Part shown: in pieces, positions 56,649 through 64,000 of the stretch | Layout: the number at the start of each line of letters is the position of its first letter | How positions within the stretch are numbered: position 1 is the first letter of the stretch | Notes under the pieces: model-generated | The model's input: the letters and a program-made list of their open reading frames with translations, nothing else | Database searches by the model: none | Told to the model about the DNA's origin: nothing | Program-made: the position numbers and the translations under genes | Assembly (NCBI RefSeq): GCF_003667705.1 | Contig: NZ_CP033019.1 | Coordinates: 4,526,001 to 4,590,000 of the forward strand | From: Janthinobacterium agaricidamnosum | GTDB taxonomy: Bacteria; Pseudomonadota; Gammaproteobacteria; Burkholderiales; Burkholderiaceae_D | DNA length: 64,000 nucleotides | Direction of reading: 5' to 3'

Positions 56649-58496
56649 ATGATCAACAAACACGACATTACCGGCCTGATCCTGGCCGGCGGCCTGGGCA
56701 CGCGCATGGGCCAGCGCGACAAGGGCATGCTGCACCTGCATGGCCAGCCCCTGGCGCGCCACGTGCTGCAGCGCCTGGCGCCGCAAGTGGGCCAGCTGGC
56801 CGTCAGCGTCCACGCCGATGCCGGCGAGTACGCGCGCTTCGGCGTGCCCGTGTGGCCGGACGCGCTGCCTGGCCAGCTGGGTCCGCTGGCAGGTTTACAC
56901 AGCGGCATGCAGCACGCCGGCACGCCCTACCTGCTCACCGTGCCGTGCGATTCACCCCTGCTGCCGCCCGACCTGGCCGCGCGCCTGGCCGCCGGCCTGG
57001 TCGAGAACGATGCCGACCTGGCCATCGCCGTCACCGAGGAAACCGATCCGGCGACGGGATCGGCCGTGCGCCGGCCGCACCCCGTCTTCTGTCTCGTCAA
57101 GACTGCCGCCCTGCCCCAGCTCGATGCCTACCTGCGCGGCGGCGAACGCCGCATGCGCACCTGGCACGGCCCCTTGAAGCTGGCCGAAGTGCTGTTCGAG
57201 GATGGCGCCGCGTTTGGCAACATCAATACGCCGGACGAGCTGGCCGCCTTGCAGGCGCGGGGCTTGAGCGTGCCGATGGCGCAAGCCATCCTGGCCGACA
57301 CCGTCGCGCCCGTGGCCGGGATCGAGGAATTGCCGCTGCCGCAGGCGTTCGAGCGCATGCTGGCGGCCGACATCATCTCGCCCATCAGCGTGCCCGCGCA
57401 CGACAATTCCGCCATGGATGGCTATGCGCTGCACGGTGCCGACCTGGGCGGCGACACGCCAGTAACTTTGGCCGTGGTCGACACCATCCTGGCGGGCCGT
57501 CCCGGCACGGTCAAAGTGGGGCGCGGCCAATGCGCGCGCATCATGACGGGCGCCGTCATGCCCGACGGCTGCGACAGCGTGGTGCCGCAGGAACTGGTGC
57601 TGCAAGTCAATGAAACCAGCATCACGCTGGCGCCGGACTGCATCCGCCCCGGCGACAACCGCCGTTTCAAGGGCGAGGACTTGATGCAGGGCCAGCCGGC
57701 CTTGCTGCAAGGCAAGATACTCGGGCCGGCCGAACTGGGCTTGCTGGCCTCGCTGGGCATCGCCACCGTCCCCGTGCGCCGCCGCCTGCGCGTGGCCTTC
57801 TTTTCCACGGGCGACGAATTGCGCTCGATCGGCGAGCCGCTGGCCGCGGGCTGCATCTACGACAGCAACCGCTACACCCTGCTGGGCATGCTGACCCGCC
57901 TCGGCTGCGAGGTGCTCGACATGGGCATCGTCAAGGACAATCCGCAGGCGCTGGAAGCGGCCCTGCGCGGCGCCTGCGCCAAGGCCGACGTCATCATCAC
58001 CTCGGGCGGCGTGTCCAGCGGCGCGGCCGATTTTACGCGCGAGATCCTGGCCCGCCTCGGCGACGTGGCTTTCTGGCAAATCAACATGCGCCCGGGCCGC
58101 CCCATGGCCTTTGGCCGGATTGCCAGCGAGGGCGACACGGCCTTGCTGCTGGGCCTGCCCGGCAACCCCGTGGCCGTGATGGCGGCGTTTTATTTCCTCG
58201 CCCGCCCCACCCTGCTGCGCCTGATGGGCGCCGACGCGGACACGGCCAGCCTGCCCCTGCTGCAGGTGGCGGCGCAGGCACCGATCCGCAAGAAACGGGG
58301 CCGCACGGAATACCAGCGCGGCATCGTCGAGCGCGGCGCGGACGGGCGCCAGCACGTGCGCGTGACGGGCGCGCAAGGCTCGGGCATCCTGCGCTCGATG
58401 ACGCAAGCCAATTGCATGATCGTGCTGCATGAGGCGCAAGGCCACGTGGCGGCAGGCGACCTCGTCGATATTGTGCTGTTCCATGGCCTGATGTAA
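56649..58496 (+). CDS. MobA-MoeA fusion, molybdenum cofactor synthesis
   Basis: One 615-residue chain joins two enzymes. The N-terminal half (about 1-205) is MobA, the guanylyltransferase that makes MGD: LILAGGLGTRMGQRDKGMLH, then TVPCDSPLLPPDLA, ending NTPDELAALQARG. The C-terminal half (from about 210) is MoeA, which inserts molybdate: PISVPAHDNSAMDGYALHGA, MTGAVMPDGCDSVVPQE, FFSTGDELRSIGE, TSGGVSSGAADF, GLPGNPVAVMAAF. No stop or frame change lies between. An alternative start at 56619 adds ten residues. It follows moaA by 62 bases. Confidence 0.92.
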   Translation: MINKHDITGLILAGGLGTRMGQRDKGMLHLHGQPLARHVLQRLAPQVGQLAVSVHADAGEYARFGVPVWPDALPGQLGPLAGLHSGMQHAGTPYLLTVPCDSPLLPPDLAARLAAGLVENDADLAIAVTEETDPATGSAVRRPHPVFCLVKTAALPQLDAYLRGGERRMRTWHGPLKLAEVLFEDGAAFGNINTPDELAALQARGLSVPMAQAILADTVAPVAGIEELPLPQAFERMLAADIISPISVPAHDNSAMDGYALHGADLGGDTPVTLAVVDTILAGRPGTVKVGRGQCARIMTGAVMPDGCDSVVPQELVLQVNETSITLAPDCIRPGDNRRFKGEDLMQGQPALLQGKILGPAELGLLASLGIATVPVRRRLRVAFFSTGDELRSIGEPLAAGCIYDSNRYTLLGMLTRLGCEVLDMGIVKDNPQALEAALRGACAKADVIITSGGVSSGAADFTREILARLGDVAFWQINMRPGRPMAFGRIASEGDTALLLGLPGNPVAVMAAFYFLARPTLLRLMGADADTASLPLLQVAAQAPIRKKRGRTEYQRGIVERGADGRQHVRVTGAQGSGILRSMTQANCMIVLHEAQGHVAAGDLVDIVLFHGLM

Positions 58497-58521
58497 GCAA
58501 CTGCCCCTCCCCCTCTCCTTG

Positions 58522-58548
58522 ACGGCCCGCCCTGCGCGGGCCGTTTGC
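58522..58548 (+). terminator. Rho-independent-type stem-loop after mobA-moeA
   Basis: ACGGCCCGC (58522-58530) pairs with GCGGGCCGT (58536-58544) around five bases, followed by TT. It lies 25 bases after the stop codon and probably ends the moa-mob transcript. Confidence 0.7.
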
Positions 58549-58758
58549 ATTTCCCCTTCGCAATCAATTTTCTCCTGCGCGGCACACCTGCGCCTGCCGA
58601 GATAAAAATATTAATCATTTCTTGTCAAAATAAATCAATAAACACAACACTAATTGTAATAATTTTATTTATTAGTTGATATTGAAGTTTCTTCGGTGAT
58701 AACATTCGAACTCAAGCAAAAGTTCAATTTTGATATTGTTTTCACGAGGAAACTAACA

Positions 58759-59673
58759 ATGAAACACGGCCCATGGTTGGCGAGCACCTGCATGCTGGGT
58801 GCGGCAGTCCTATTCGGCATGTTGTCTCTGGCTCCCCTGCCCGCGTATGCGAAAGGCGTGGCCCGCGCCGACGTGCTGGACAACTGCAACTGGAACCGTC
58901 CCGGCGTCGACCCGTTCATGGGTGACGTGGTGGCGGCCGTGGACCGCTATACGGATATCGCGCCGCCAGTGCGCGAACAATTGAAGGCGCGCATGCGCGC
59001 GCGCCAGTACGATGAGATCGTGGTGATCAGCCGCGACGCCATCCGCGGCAAGGGCAATTACAACGCGCGCATCAGCGACATGCATTTCGGCCCCGGCCGC
59101 GTCTGCCGCAACGTCACGCGTGCGGGCTGGAACGAGCAGATGCAGGAACGGGGCCTCGTGTATTGCGTGCAGGGCCAGTGCATCCTGGTGCCGACGATTT
59201 GCCGCAACGTCAGCCGCATCACGCAGGCGCCCGCGTCGGCGCCGCCGGCGGCCGGTGGTGCCGCTCCCGGCGGTGCAGCACCCGCTGCCGCCGCGCCCGC
59301 CGCCCCGGAAACGGCAGGCGTGCCCCTGATCGACAATCCCGACGCCTTGCGCGGCGGCTCGTTCACGGGCGGCGCCATGCCGCCCGAGGTGGCCAGCATT
59401 CCTTTCCTGCCCTTCGATTATGTGCGTACCGCCGGCGGCATCACGCCGCCTGCCGGCATGGGCGGCGGCGGCGGGGGTGGAGGCGGCCTGCCGCCGGACC
59501 GGGGCAGCAGCATCATCGTGCCGCCCACCGTGATCATCCCTAGCTTGCCACCGACGGTGCCGACCGTCTTGCCGGCCGTGCCGGAACCGCAAACCTGGGG
59601 CATGCTGCTGGCGGGACTGGCGCTGACGGCCTTCGCCGCCAGAAAACGCCGGGCCGGCAAGCATGCCGCCTGA
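58759..59673 (+). CDS. PEP-CTERM protein with MHFG motif
   Basis: This 304-residue exported protein starts at the ATG at 58759, preceded by GAGGA. The signal peptide is GPWLASTCMLGAAVLFGMLS, ending PAYA. The mature N-terminal domain carries NYNARISDMHFGPGRVCRNV, with MHFG, plus a set of cysteines (NCNWN, RVCRN, VYCVQGQCILVP, TICRN) that may be paired. An Ala/Pro-rich linker and a long glycine run (GGGGGGGGG) follow. The C-terminus VPEPQTWGMLLAGLALTAFA, then ARKRR is a PEP-CTERM exosortase signal. The upstream 200 bases are AT-rich and should hold the promoter. The function of the MHFG domain is unknown. Confidence 0.85.
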   Translation: MKHGPWLASTCMLGAAVLFGMLSLAPLPAYAKGVARADVLDNCNWNRPGVDPFMGDVVAAVDRYTDIAPPVREQLKARMRARQYDEIVVISRDAIRGKGNYNARISDMHFGPGRVCRNVTRAGWNEQMQERGLVYCVQGQCILVPTICRNVSRITQAPASAPPAAGGAAPGGAAPAAAAPAAPETAGVPLIDNPDALRGGSFTGGAMPPEVASIPFLPFDYVRTAGGITPPAGMGGGGGGGGGLPPDRGSSIIVPPTVIIPSLPPTVPTVLPAVPEPQTWGMLLAGLALTAFAARKRRAGKHAA

Positions 59674-59730
59674 TGCGTAGCCAGCCGGGTGCGGACTTGT
59701 TACTATGATGCATTCCAGACAAGGACCGCC

Positions 59731-60516
59731 ATGCCCGATATCGATAGCCGCTTAGCACGTCTCATTGCGCTGCGCGCGGAAGGCCGGCATGCGCAAGCGC
59801 TGCCGCTGCTGCAACAGCTGTTCGCCGACGCCGGACGAGTCGTGAATTCGGCAAGGTCGAGCTATTTCATCCCCATGCTGGAGTGGAAGTTTTTGGCCGA
59901 GGCCTACGCGCCGGCGTACACCGCGCTGCAGGTGGAGCGTGACGCGCAAATACGGCTGCTGCTGTCAGGCGAGCACGTTTTCGGACGCCACGACAGTAGC
60001 GTGCCGCCGGCAAGCAACGCGTTCGGGCGCGCATCGCGTTTTTCTCTTATCGTCGAAATGAACGAGACGCTGGGCGATGTCCGCTCCACCGCCGACCTGT
60101 TCGCCCGGCTGGACGTCAGCGCCCCGGAACTGGCGCGCCGGCACGCCTGGCAAGCGCTGCCGGCCGTCGTCGAAGTGGGCAATTTTGCGCTGGCGGAGCG
60201 CTACCGCTGCCCCGCACCGCTGGCACACCTCGAGACTGTCAATACTCTGGCCGCCAGCCAGCCCCTGCTTCCTGCGCCGGGCACGGCACCGCGCCTGGCG
60301 GCGGAGTTGATGAATCTGGTGAAAGACGTGCGGATCGCCACTGCCGTACTGCGCGGCCAGGGACAGGCCGCCGAGGCCGACGCGCTGTGCGCCGCCTTGC
60401 TGGCCGGCCTGGCGAATGACGCCATGCGCACGCTGGCGCAGCGCGAGCTCGATGCGCCCGGCAGCATCACCGCTGCCATCGTCAAGCGCCAGATGGATGA
60501 GGAACAACAGGCCTAG
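59731..60516 (+). CDS. Hypothetical helical protein
   Basis: I do not recognise this 261-residue protein. It has a good ribosome-binding site (AAGGA) before the ATG at 59731, no signal peptide and no membrane helix. It looks all-helical with tetratricopeptide-like spacing: RLIALRAEGRHAQALPLLQQ at the start, SAPELARRHAWQALPAVVEV in the middle and AVLRGQGQAAEADALCAALL near the end. It lies between the MHFG PEP-CTERM gene and convergent rmuC, with no obvious partner. A cytoplasmic scaffold or regulator role is possible. Confidence 0.7.
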   Translation: MPDIDSRLARLIALRAEGRHAQALPLLQQLFADAGRVVNSARSSYFIPMLEWKFLAEAYAPAYTALQVERDAQIRLLLSGEHVFGRHDSSVPPASNAFGRASRFSLIVEMNETLGDVRSTADLFARLDVSAPELARRHAWQALPAVVEVGNFALAERYRCPAPLAHLETVNTLAASQPLLPAPGTAPRLAAELMNLVKDVRIATAVLRGQGQAAEADALCAALLAGLANDAMRTLAQRELDAPGSITAAIVKRQMDEEQQA

Positions 60517-60543
60517 CCGGCCGCCGCGGCGAACAGGGCGGCG

Positions 60544-61905
60544 CTATTCGCCGTCCGCCTTACCCAGCAGCAAGGCGGCCGCCTCGCCCGGCAAGGCTTC
60601 CACGGATTTCAATTTGCGCGCCATCTGCCGGCTGCGCACTTCCGCGCTTTCGATATTCTTCGCCGCCTTTTCCAGGGTCAGCCGGGTTTGCGACAGCACG
60701 TCGCCGAACTTGCCGAACTCCGTCTTGACGGCGCCCAGCACTTGCCACACTTCGGACGAGCGCTTTTCCAGCGCCAGGGTGCGGAAACCCATCTGCAGAC
60801 TGTTGAGCAAGGCCGTCAGGGTGGATGGCCCGGCAATGCTGACCCGGTGCACGCGCTGCAATTCGTCGGCCAGGCCCGGGCGGCGCAGCACTTCCGCATA
60901 CAGGCCTTCCGTGGGCAGGAAGAGGATGGCGAAATCCGTCGTCAGCGGCGGCGCCAGGTATTTCTCGGCGATGGTTTTCGCTTCGCCCCGCACGGCCCGC
61001 TCCAGTTCGCGGCCGGCCAGGGCCACGGCGTCCGCATCGGCCCGCTCGGCCGCCTCGACCAGGCGCTCATACTGTTCCTTGGGAAATTTCGCATCGATGG
61101 GCATCCACACGGGCGGACCGCCATCGACCATGCCCGGCAACTTCAGGGCAAATTCCACGCGCGCGCCGCTGCCCGGCAACGTTTCCACGTTCTTCGCGTA
61201 CTGGTCGACAGTAAGTACCTGCTCCAGCAGCATTTCCAGCTGCACTTCGCCCCAGGTGCCGCGCGTCTTGACGTTGGTGAGCACCCGCTTCAAATCGCCC
61301 ACGCCGAGCGCCAGCTGCTGCATTTCGCCGAGACCCTGGTGGACTTTTTCCAGCCGCTCCGACACTTGCTGGAACGAGGCGGAAAGCCGCGTTTCCAGGG
61401 TGGCGTGCAGTTTCTCGTCGACCGTCTTGCGCATTTCTTCCAGCCGCGCGCCATTGTCGGCCTGCAAGTCGCGGATCTTGTTCTCCAGGGTGGCGCGCAC
61501 TTCCAGCATGCGCTGCGCATTCGATTCCGTCAGCTGGGCCAGGGTCTGATTGGTGCTCTCGGCAAAGCGCGCCAGGCTTTGCGCCTGTTCTTCGCGCCCG
61601 ACTTTCCCCTGCGCCTGCATCTGCGTGCGCAGGCTGTCGAGCTGCTGCAGGGTCGCCGCCTGGAATTGCGCCAGGCCGGCGGCCAGGTCTTGCCGCGTGG
61701 CTTGCGCCGATGCCTGCAGCTGCAGCCGCACTTCGCGCTCGACCCGGTCGATGCGTTCCAGGCTTTGCTGCTGGTGCTGCTGCACCAGCGCCAGGGTGGT
61801 GGCGCCATCGCCGGCCGCGCCACGGGGGCGCAGCAGCAACAAGAGCAACAGGACGATGGCGGCGATGGCGGCGCCCAGCAGGCTGTAGAACTCGATTGGG
61901 CTCAT
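60544..61905 (-). CDS. rmuC: DNA recombination protein RmuC
   Basis: RmuC (453 residues) limits DNA inversion and replication-linked rearrangement in E. coli. It has an N-terminal membrane helix (FYSLLGAAIAAIVLLLLLLL), a long coiled coil (about 40-190), and the RmuC nuclease-like domain with TRGTWGEVQLEMLLEQVL, MPIDAKFPKEQYERLVEAAE and FLPTEGLYAEVLRRPGL, all family signatures. It ends LLLGKADGE. It is divergent-side neighbour to the haemoglobin gene and probably in an operon with it (5-base gap). Confidence 0.95.
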   Translation of the reverse strand: MSPIEFYSLLGAAIAAIVLLLLLLLRPRGAAGDGATTLALVQQHQQQSLERIDRVEREVRLQLQASAQATRQDLAAGLAQFQAATLQQLDSLRTQMQAQGKVGREEQAQSLARFAESTNQTLAQLTESNAQRMLEVRATLENKIRDLQADNGARLEEMRKTVDEKLHATLETRLSASFQQVSERLEKVHQGLGEMQQLALGVGDLKRVLTNVKTRGTWGEVQLEMLLEQVLTVDQYAKNVETLPGSGARVEFALKLPGMVDGGPPVWMPIDAKFPKEQYERLVEAAERADADAVALAGRELERAVRGEAKTIAEKYLAPPLTTDFAILFLPTEGLYAEVLRRPGLADELQRVHRVSIAGPSTLTALLNSLQMGFRTLALEKRSSEVWQVLGAVKTEFGKFGDVLSQTRLTLEKAAKNIESAEVRSRQMARKLKSVEALPGEAAALLLGKADGE

Positions 61906-61909
61906 GGGA

Positions 61910-62305
61910 TCAGTCAGCTTTGTTGCGCATCCAGTCGGCCGTCTGATAGAACGATTCCATCAGGCGCACGCGCAAGGATTCTTCGATGCCCGTGTCTTCC
62001 ATGGCCCAGGCCATGGCGCGCAGCCACTGGTCGCGCTCGCTGGTGCCGATGGCATACGGCAAGTGACGGGCGCGCAGGCGCGGGTGGCCGAATTTCTCGA
62101 TATACAAATCCGGGCCGCCCATCCAGCCCGTCAGGAAGAAATACAGCTTGTCGCGCGAGCCGTCCGTCGAGGGCGGATGCATGACGCGGATGCCGGCGAA
62201 CTCGGCTTCGAGTTCCATCAAGTCATAAAAACGGTCGACCATTTCACGCAGCACGGGGGCGCCGCCGATGGTCTCGTACAGGGTGGGGGCAGTGGTATCA
62301 GTCAT
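61910..62305 (-). CDS. Group II truncated haemoglobin (globin)
   Basis: This 131-residue protein is of the truncated haemoglobin type II family, which binds oxygen or nitric oxide. It starts MTDTTAPTLYETIGGAPVLR, has the B-helix FYDLM with the B10 tyrosine, KLYFFLTGWMGGPDLYIEKF and the proximal-haem region FGHPRLRARHLPYAIG, with the histidine in RHLP as the likely F8 ligand. The tryptophan in ERDQWLRAMAWAMED is the G8 Trp typical of group II. The start at 62305 is preferred over 62314 and 62374. Confidence 0.92.
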   Translation of the reverse strand: MTDTTAPTLYETIGGAPVLREMVDRFYDLMELEAEFAGIRVMHPPSTDGSRDKLYFFLTGWMGGPDLYIEKFGHPRLRARHLPYAIGTSERDQWLRAMAWAMEDTGIEESLRVRLMESFYQTADWMRNKAD

Positions 62306-62378
62306 GGCCGCCATGATAGCGCAAGCATCGGCGCTCCATGCAGCGCCAGCGCTCCCTGCCGCAATAAATGGCAATATA

Positions 62379-62392
62379 CTTGACTACTCAAG
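62379..62392. promoter_or_regulatory. Inverted repeat in the globin-MFS divergent region
   Basis: CTTGA (62379-62383) and TCAAG (62388-62392) flank four bases, 46 bases before the MFS start and about 75 bases from the globin start. It is a candidate operator in the shared promoter region. Confidence 0.35.
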
Positions 62393-62437
62393 CTTTTATC
62401 AACTACCATGCAATTTTAAAACAGGAACAAGACGAAT

Positions 62438-63706
62438 ATGCCAACCGCCACCGACACTGATTTGCTGCGCAATACCAACTTCCGCTGGCTGCTGGGCGGC
62501 GGACTCATCTCCATGCTGGGCGACCAGTTCAGCATGCTGGCCCTGCCCTGGCTGGTGCTGAGCCTGACGGGAGATAGCCTCAGCCTCGGCATCGCCGTGG
62601 CCCTGATGGGGGCGCCGCGCGCCGTGCTCATCTTGCTGGGCGGCACCATCGCCGACCGTTATTCGCCCCGGCGCGTGCTGCTGCTGAGCAAATATGCGAA
62701 CGCCGCCATCCTGCTGGCACTGGCGGGACTGCTGGTGCTGGACCTGGCCAGCCTGGCGCTCGCGTATGCGGCCGCGCTGGCGCTGGGCGTCGCGTCCGCC
62801 TTCGGCATTCCGGCCGGCACGGCCATCCTGCCGCAAGCCGTGCCTGCACCTACGTTACAGAAAGCCAATGGCTTGCAGATGGGTGTGCGCCAGTTGTCCT
62901 TGCTGGCCGGTCCGTTACTGGCGGCGCTCGTGCTGGGTGCCCACGGTAACGGGCAGCACACCTCCATGGCGGCGCTGGCCGCCGCCTTCGCCATCGATGC
63001 GCTGACGTTTGTGTTTTCCGCGTGGACCTTGCGCCAAGTCAAGCTACGGCCCCTGGCTGCGGCTGCGGCGCCGCAAGGCATGTGGCGCGACATGGCGGCG
63101 GGCCTGGCCATGGTGTGGCGCGACTTGCCCCTGCGCAGCTGTTATGCCTACTGGGCCGTGGTGGCATTCTTCGTCATGGGTCCGCTGCAAGTCGCCTTGC
63201 CCGTGCTGGCCAGCGAACGCCTGCACGGCGCCGCGGCGCTGGGCATGCTGATGGGCGCGCACGGCGCCGGCACCTTGGCCGGCATGCTGGCGTCCAGCCT
63301 GGGCAGCGCCTGGCTGCGCCGCCATTTCGGCGCCACCCTGCTGGCCGCCGACGCCGTCGTGGCTTGCCTGTTGATGGCGCTGGGACAAATCGGCGCGGCC
63401 TGGCACGGCGCGGCCCTGCTGGCCGTCACGGGAGTGCTGGGCGGCTATGTGCAGGTGGCCATCTTTACGTGGATACAGCAGCGCGTGGCGCCCGCCATGC
63501 TGGGCCGGGCGATGGCTGTGTTCATGGGCATCTTCCTGGGACTGGCGCCCCTGTCGGCGGCGGCCACGGGTGCGCTGCTGCGCCACGTGAGCGTTGGCGA
63601 GCTGTTCTGCGTCGGCGGCGCTCTGCTGCTGGCCGCCGCCATCGCCGCCGCCCTGTTCACGGATATTGCCCACATCGCAAGCACCGATTACGTCACCCAA
63701 GCTTAA
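62438..63706 (+). CDS. MFS transporter (MFS_3/EntS-like family)
   Basis: This 422-residue major-facilitator protein has twelve predicted helices. It opens NTNFRWLLGGGLISMLGDQF, then SMLALPWLVLSLTGD, the usual start of this exporter subgroup. The loop RYSPRRVLLLSKYAN after helix 2 and IPAGTAILPQAVPAPTLQKA between helices 4 and 5 are also typical. The C-terminal half has QRVAPAMLGRAMAVFMGIFL. It is divergent from the globin gene. Substrate is unknown. Confidence 0.85.
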   Translation: MPTATDTDLLRNTNFRWLLGGGLISMLGDQFSMLALPWLVLSLTGDSLSLGIAVALMGAPRAVLILLGGTIADRYSPRRVLLLSKYANAAILLALAGLLVLDLASLALAYAAALALGVASAFGIPAGTAILPQAVPAPTLQKANGLQMGVRQLSLLAGPLLAALVLGAHGNGQHTSMAALAAAFAIDALTFVFSAWTLRQVKLRPLAAAAAPQGMWRDMAAGLAMVWRDLPLRSCYAYWAVVAFFVMGPLQVALPVLASERLHGAAALGMLMGAHGAGTLAGMLASSLGSAWLRRHFGATLLAADAVVACLLMALGQIGAAWHGAALLAVTGVLGGYVQVAIFTWIQQRVAPAMLGRAMAVFMGIFLGLAPLSAAATGALLRHVSVGELFCVGGALLLAAAIAAALFTDIAHIASTDYVTQA

Positions 63707-63718
63707 GGAAATCACAAC

Positions 63719-64000
63719 ATGGATAAAACACAGCAAGCAGCCTTGAAAGCAGCTTACCGGCAACAAGCGCCCGCGCTGGGCATCATCGCGCTGCGCCACC
63801 TGCCCAGCGGATGCACCCTGCTCGAACGCAGCCGCAACGCGCCCGGCGCGCTGAACCGCCACCGCTTCGAACTGAACCTGGGCAAGCACCGCAACGCCCG
63901 CCTGCAGGCGGACTGGCGGCGCGACGGTGCGGCGGCTTTCCGCTTCGACATCATCGACACCGTCGATCAATCCGCCGATCCCGCCTTCGATGCGGACGCC
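63719..64000 (+). CDS. GIY-YIG nuclease family protein, N-terminal part (cut by window end)
   Basis: The frame starts with ATG at 63719 (AAGGA ten bases upstream) and is open to the last base, giving 94 residues. The segment LNRHRFELNLGKHRNARLQA, then DWRRDGAAAFRFDIIDTV matches the second half of the small GIY-YIG nuclease-like family (LNRHRFEL-GxHxNxxLQxDW-xxG-xxFxFxVL). The first part, ALGIIALRHLPSGCTLLERS, has GII rather than GIY and lacks a clear YIG, so catalysis is doubtful. It is 12 bases after the MFS stop and may be co-transcribed with it. Confidence 0.7.
   Translation, partial: MDKTQQAALKAAYRQQAPALGIIALRHLPSGCTLLERSRNAPGALNRHRFELNLGKHRNARLQADWRRDGAAAFRFDIIDTVDQSADPAFDADA

Overview
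The window is GC-rich, gene-dense bacterial chromosome. It most likely comes from a betaproteobacterium of the Oxalobacteraceae (Janthinobacterium/Massilia-like). Supporting signs are a long RNase E with a basic and Ala/Pro/Val-rich tail, two PEP-CTERM surface proteins, a divergent ArgP/ArgO pair, and a flgBCDEFGHIJKL operon divergent from flgAMN. I saw no tRNA, rRNA, CRISPR array or insertion sequence. The genus is inferred from gene content and style, not from a database search.

Region 1 (1-30 kb) is dominated by flagellar genes. The end of fliN is followed by fliOPQR (+). A short metabolic/regulatory island follows: argO and argP, then marR with an MFS exporter. The hook-rod operon flgB to flgL runs on the minus strand (17.4 kb down to 6.3 kb). 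flgA, flgM and flgN run on the plus strand, with a consensus sigma-28 promoter in front of flgM. After a PEP-CTERM gene and a gene of unknown function comes a second minus-strand flagellar block: flhB-flhA-flhF-flhG-fliA-motC-motD, then a YciH-type SUI1 gene. Together these encode the export gate, polar-placement GTPase/ATPase pair, flagellar sigma factor and its anti-sigma factor, a stator pair and the rod/hook.

Region 2 (30-41 kb) is mostly housekeeping: a fumarylacetoacetate-hydrolase-family enzyme, rsuA, a small orphan ORF, then sppA, a Rieske protein, an HAD phosphatase and rluC on the minus strand. Facing them are rne with a long leader and a chromate-transporter-family gene.

Region 3 (41.2-55.4 kb) is the most unusual part. 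An AT-rich promoter region leads into seven tightly packed plus-strand genes. They encode a TolC-like outer-membrane lipoprotein, a periplasmic adaptor, an exported phage-tail-collar-fold protein, a Sel1-repeat protein, a 1989-residue Ig-like-repeat protein with an N-terminal DUF4347 domain, a membrane-anchored HlyD-type adaptor, and a protein joining a PqqD-like domain, an M50 site-2-protease membrane domain and a HlyD-like arm. There is no ABC transporter and no RTX repeat. I read this as a candidate export and display system in which the M50 protein replaces the usual type I ATPase subunit. That reading is inference.

Region 4 (55.4-64 kb) holds moaA, a fused mobA-moeA gene, an MHFG-motif PEP-CTERM protein, an unrecognised helical protein, rmuC, a group II truncated haemoglobin, a second MFS transporter and the start of a GIY-YIG-like gene cut by the window end. 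Other notable signals are two copies of a GGGGTCAGACCC palindrome inside flagellar transcription units, a five-unit 16-bp tandem repeat, an FlhG with a degraded Walker A motif, and several inverted repeats upstream of regulator or surface-protein genes.
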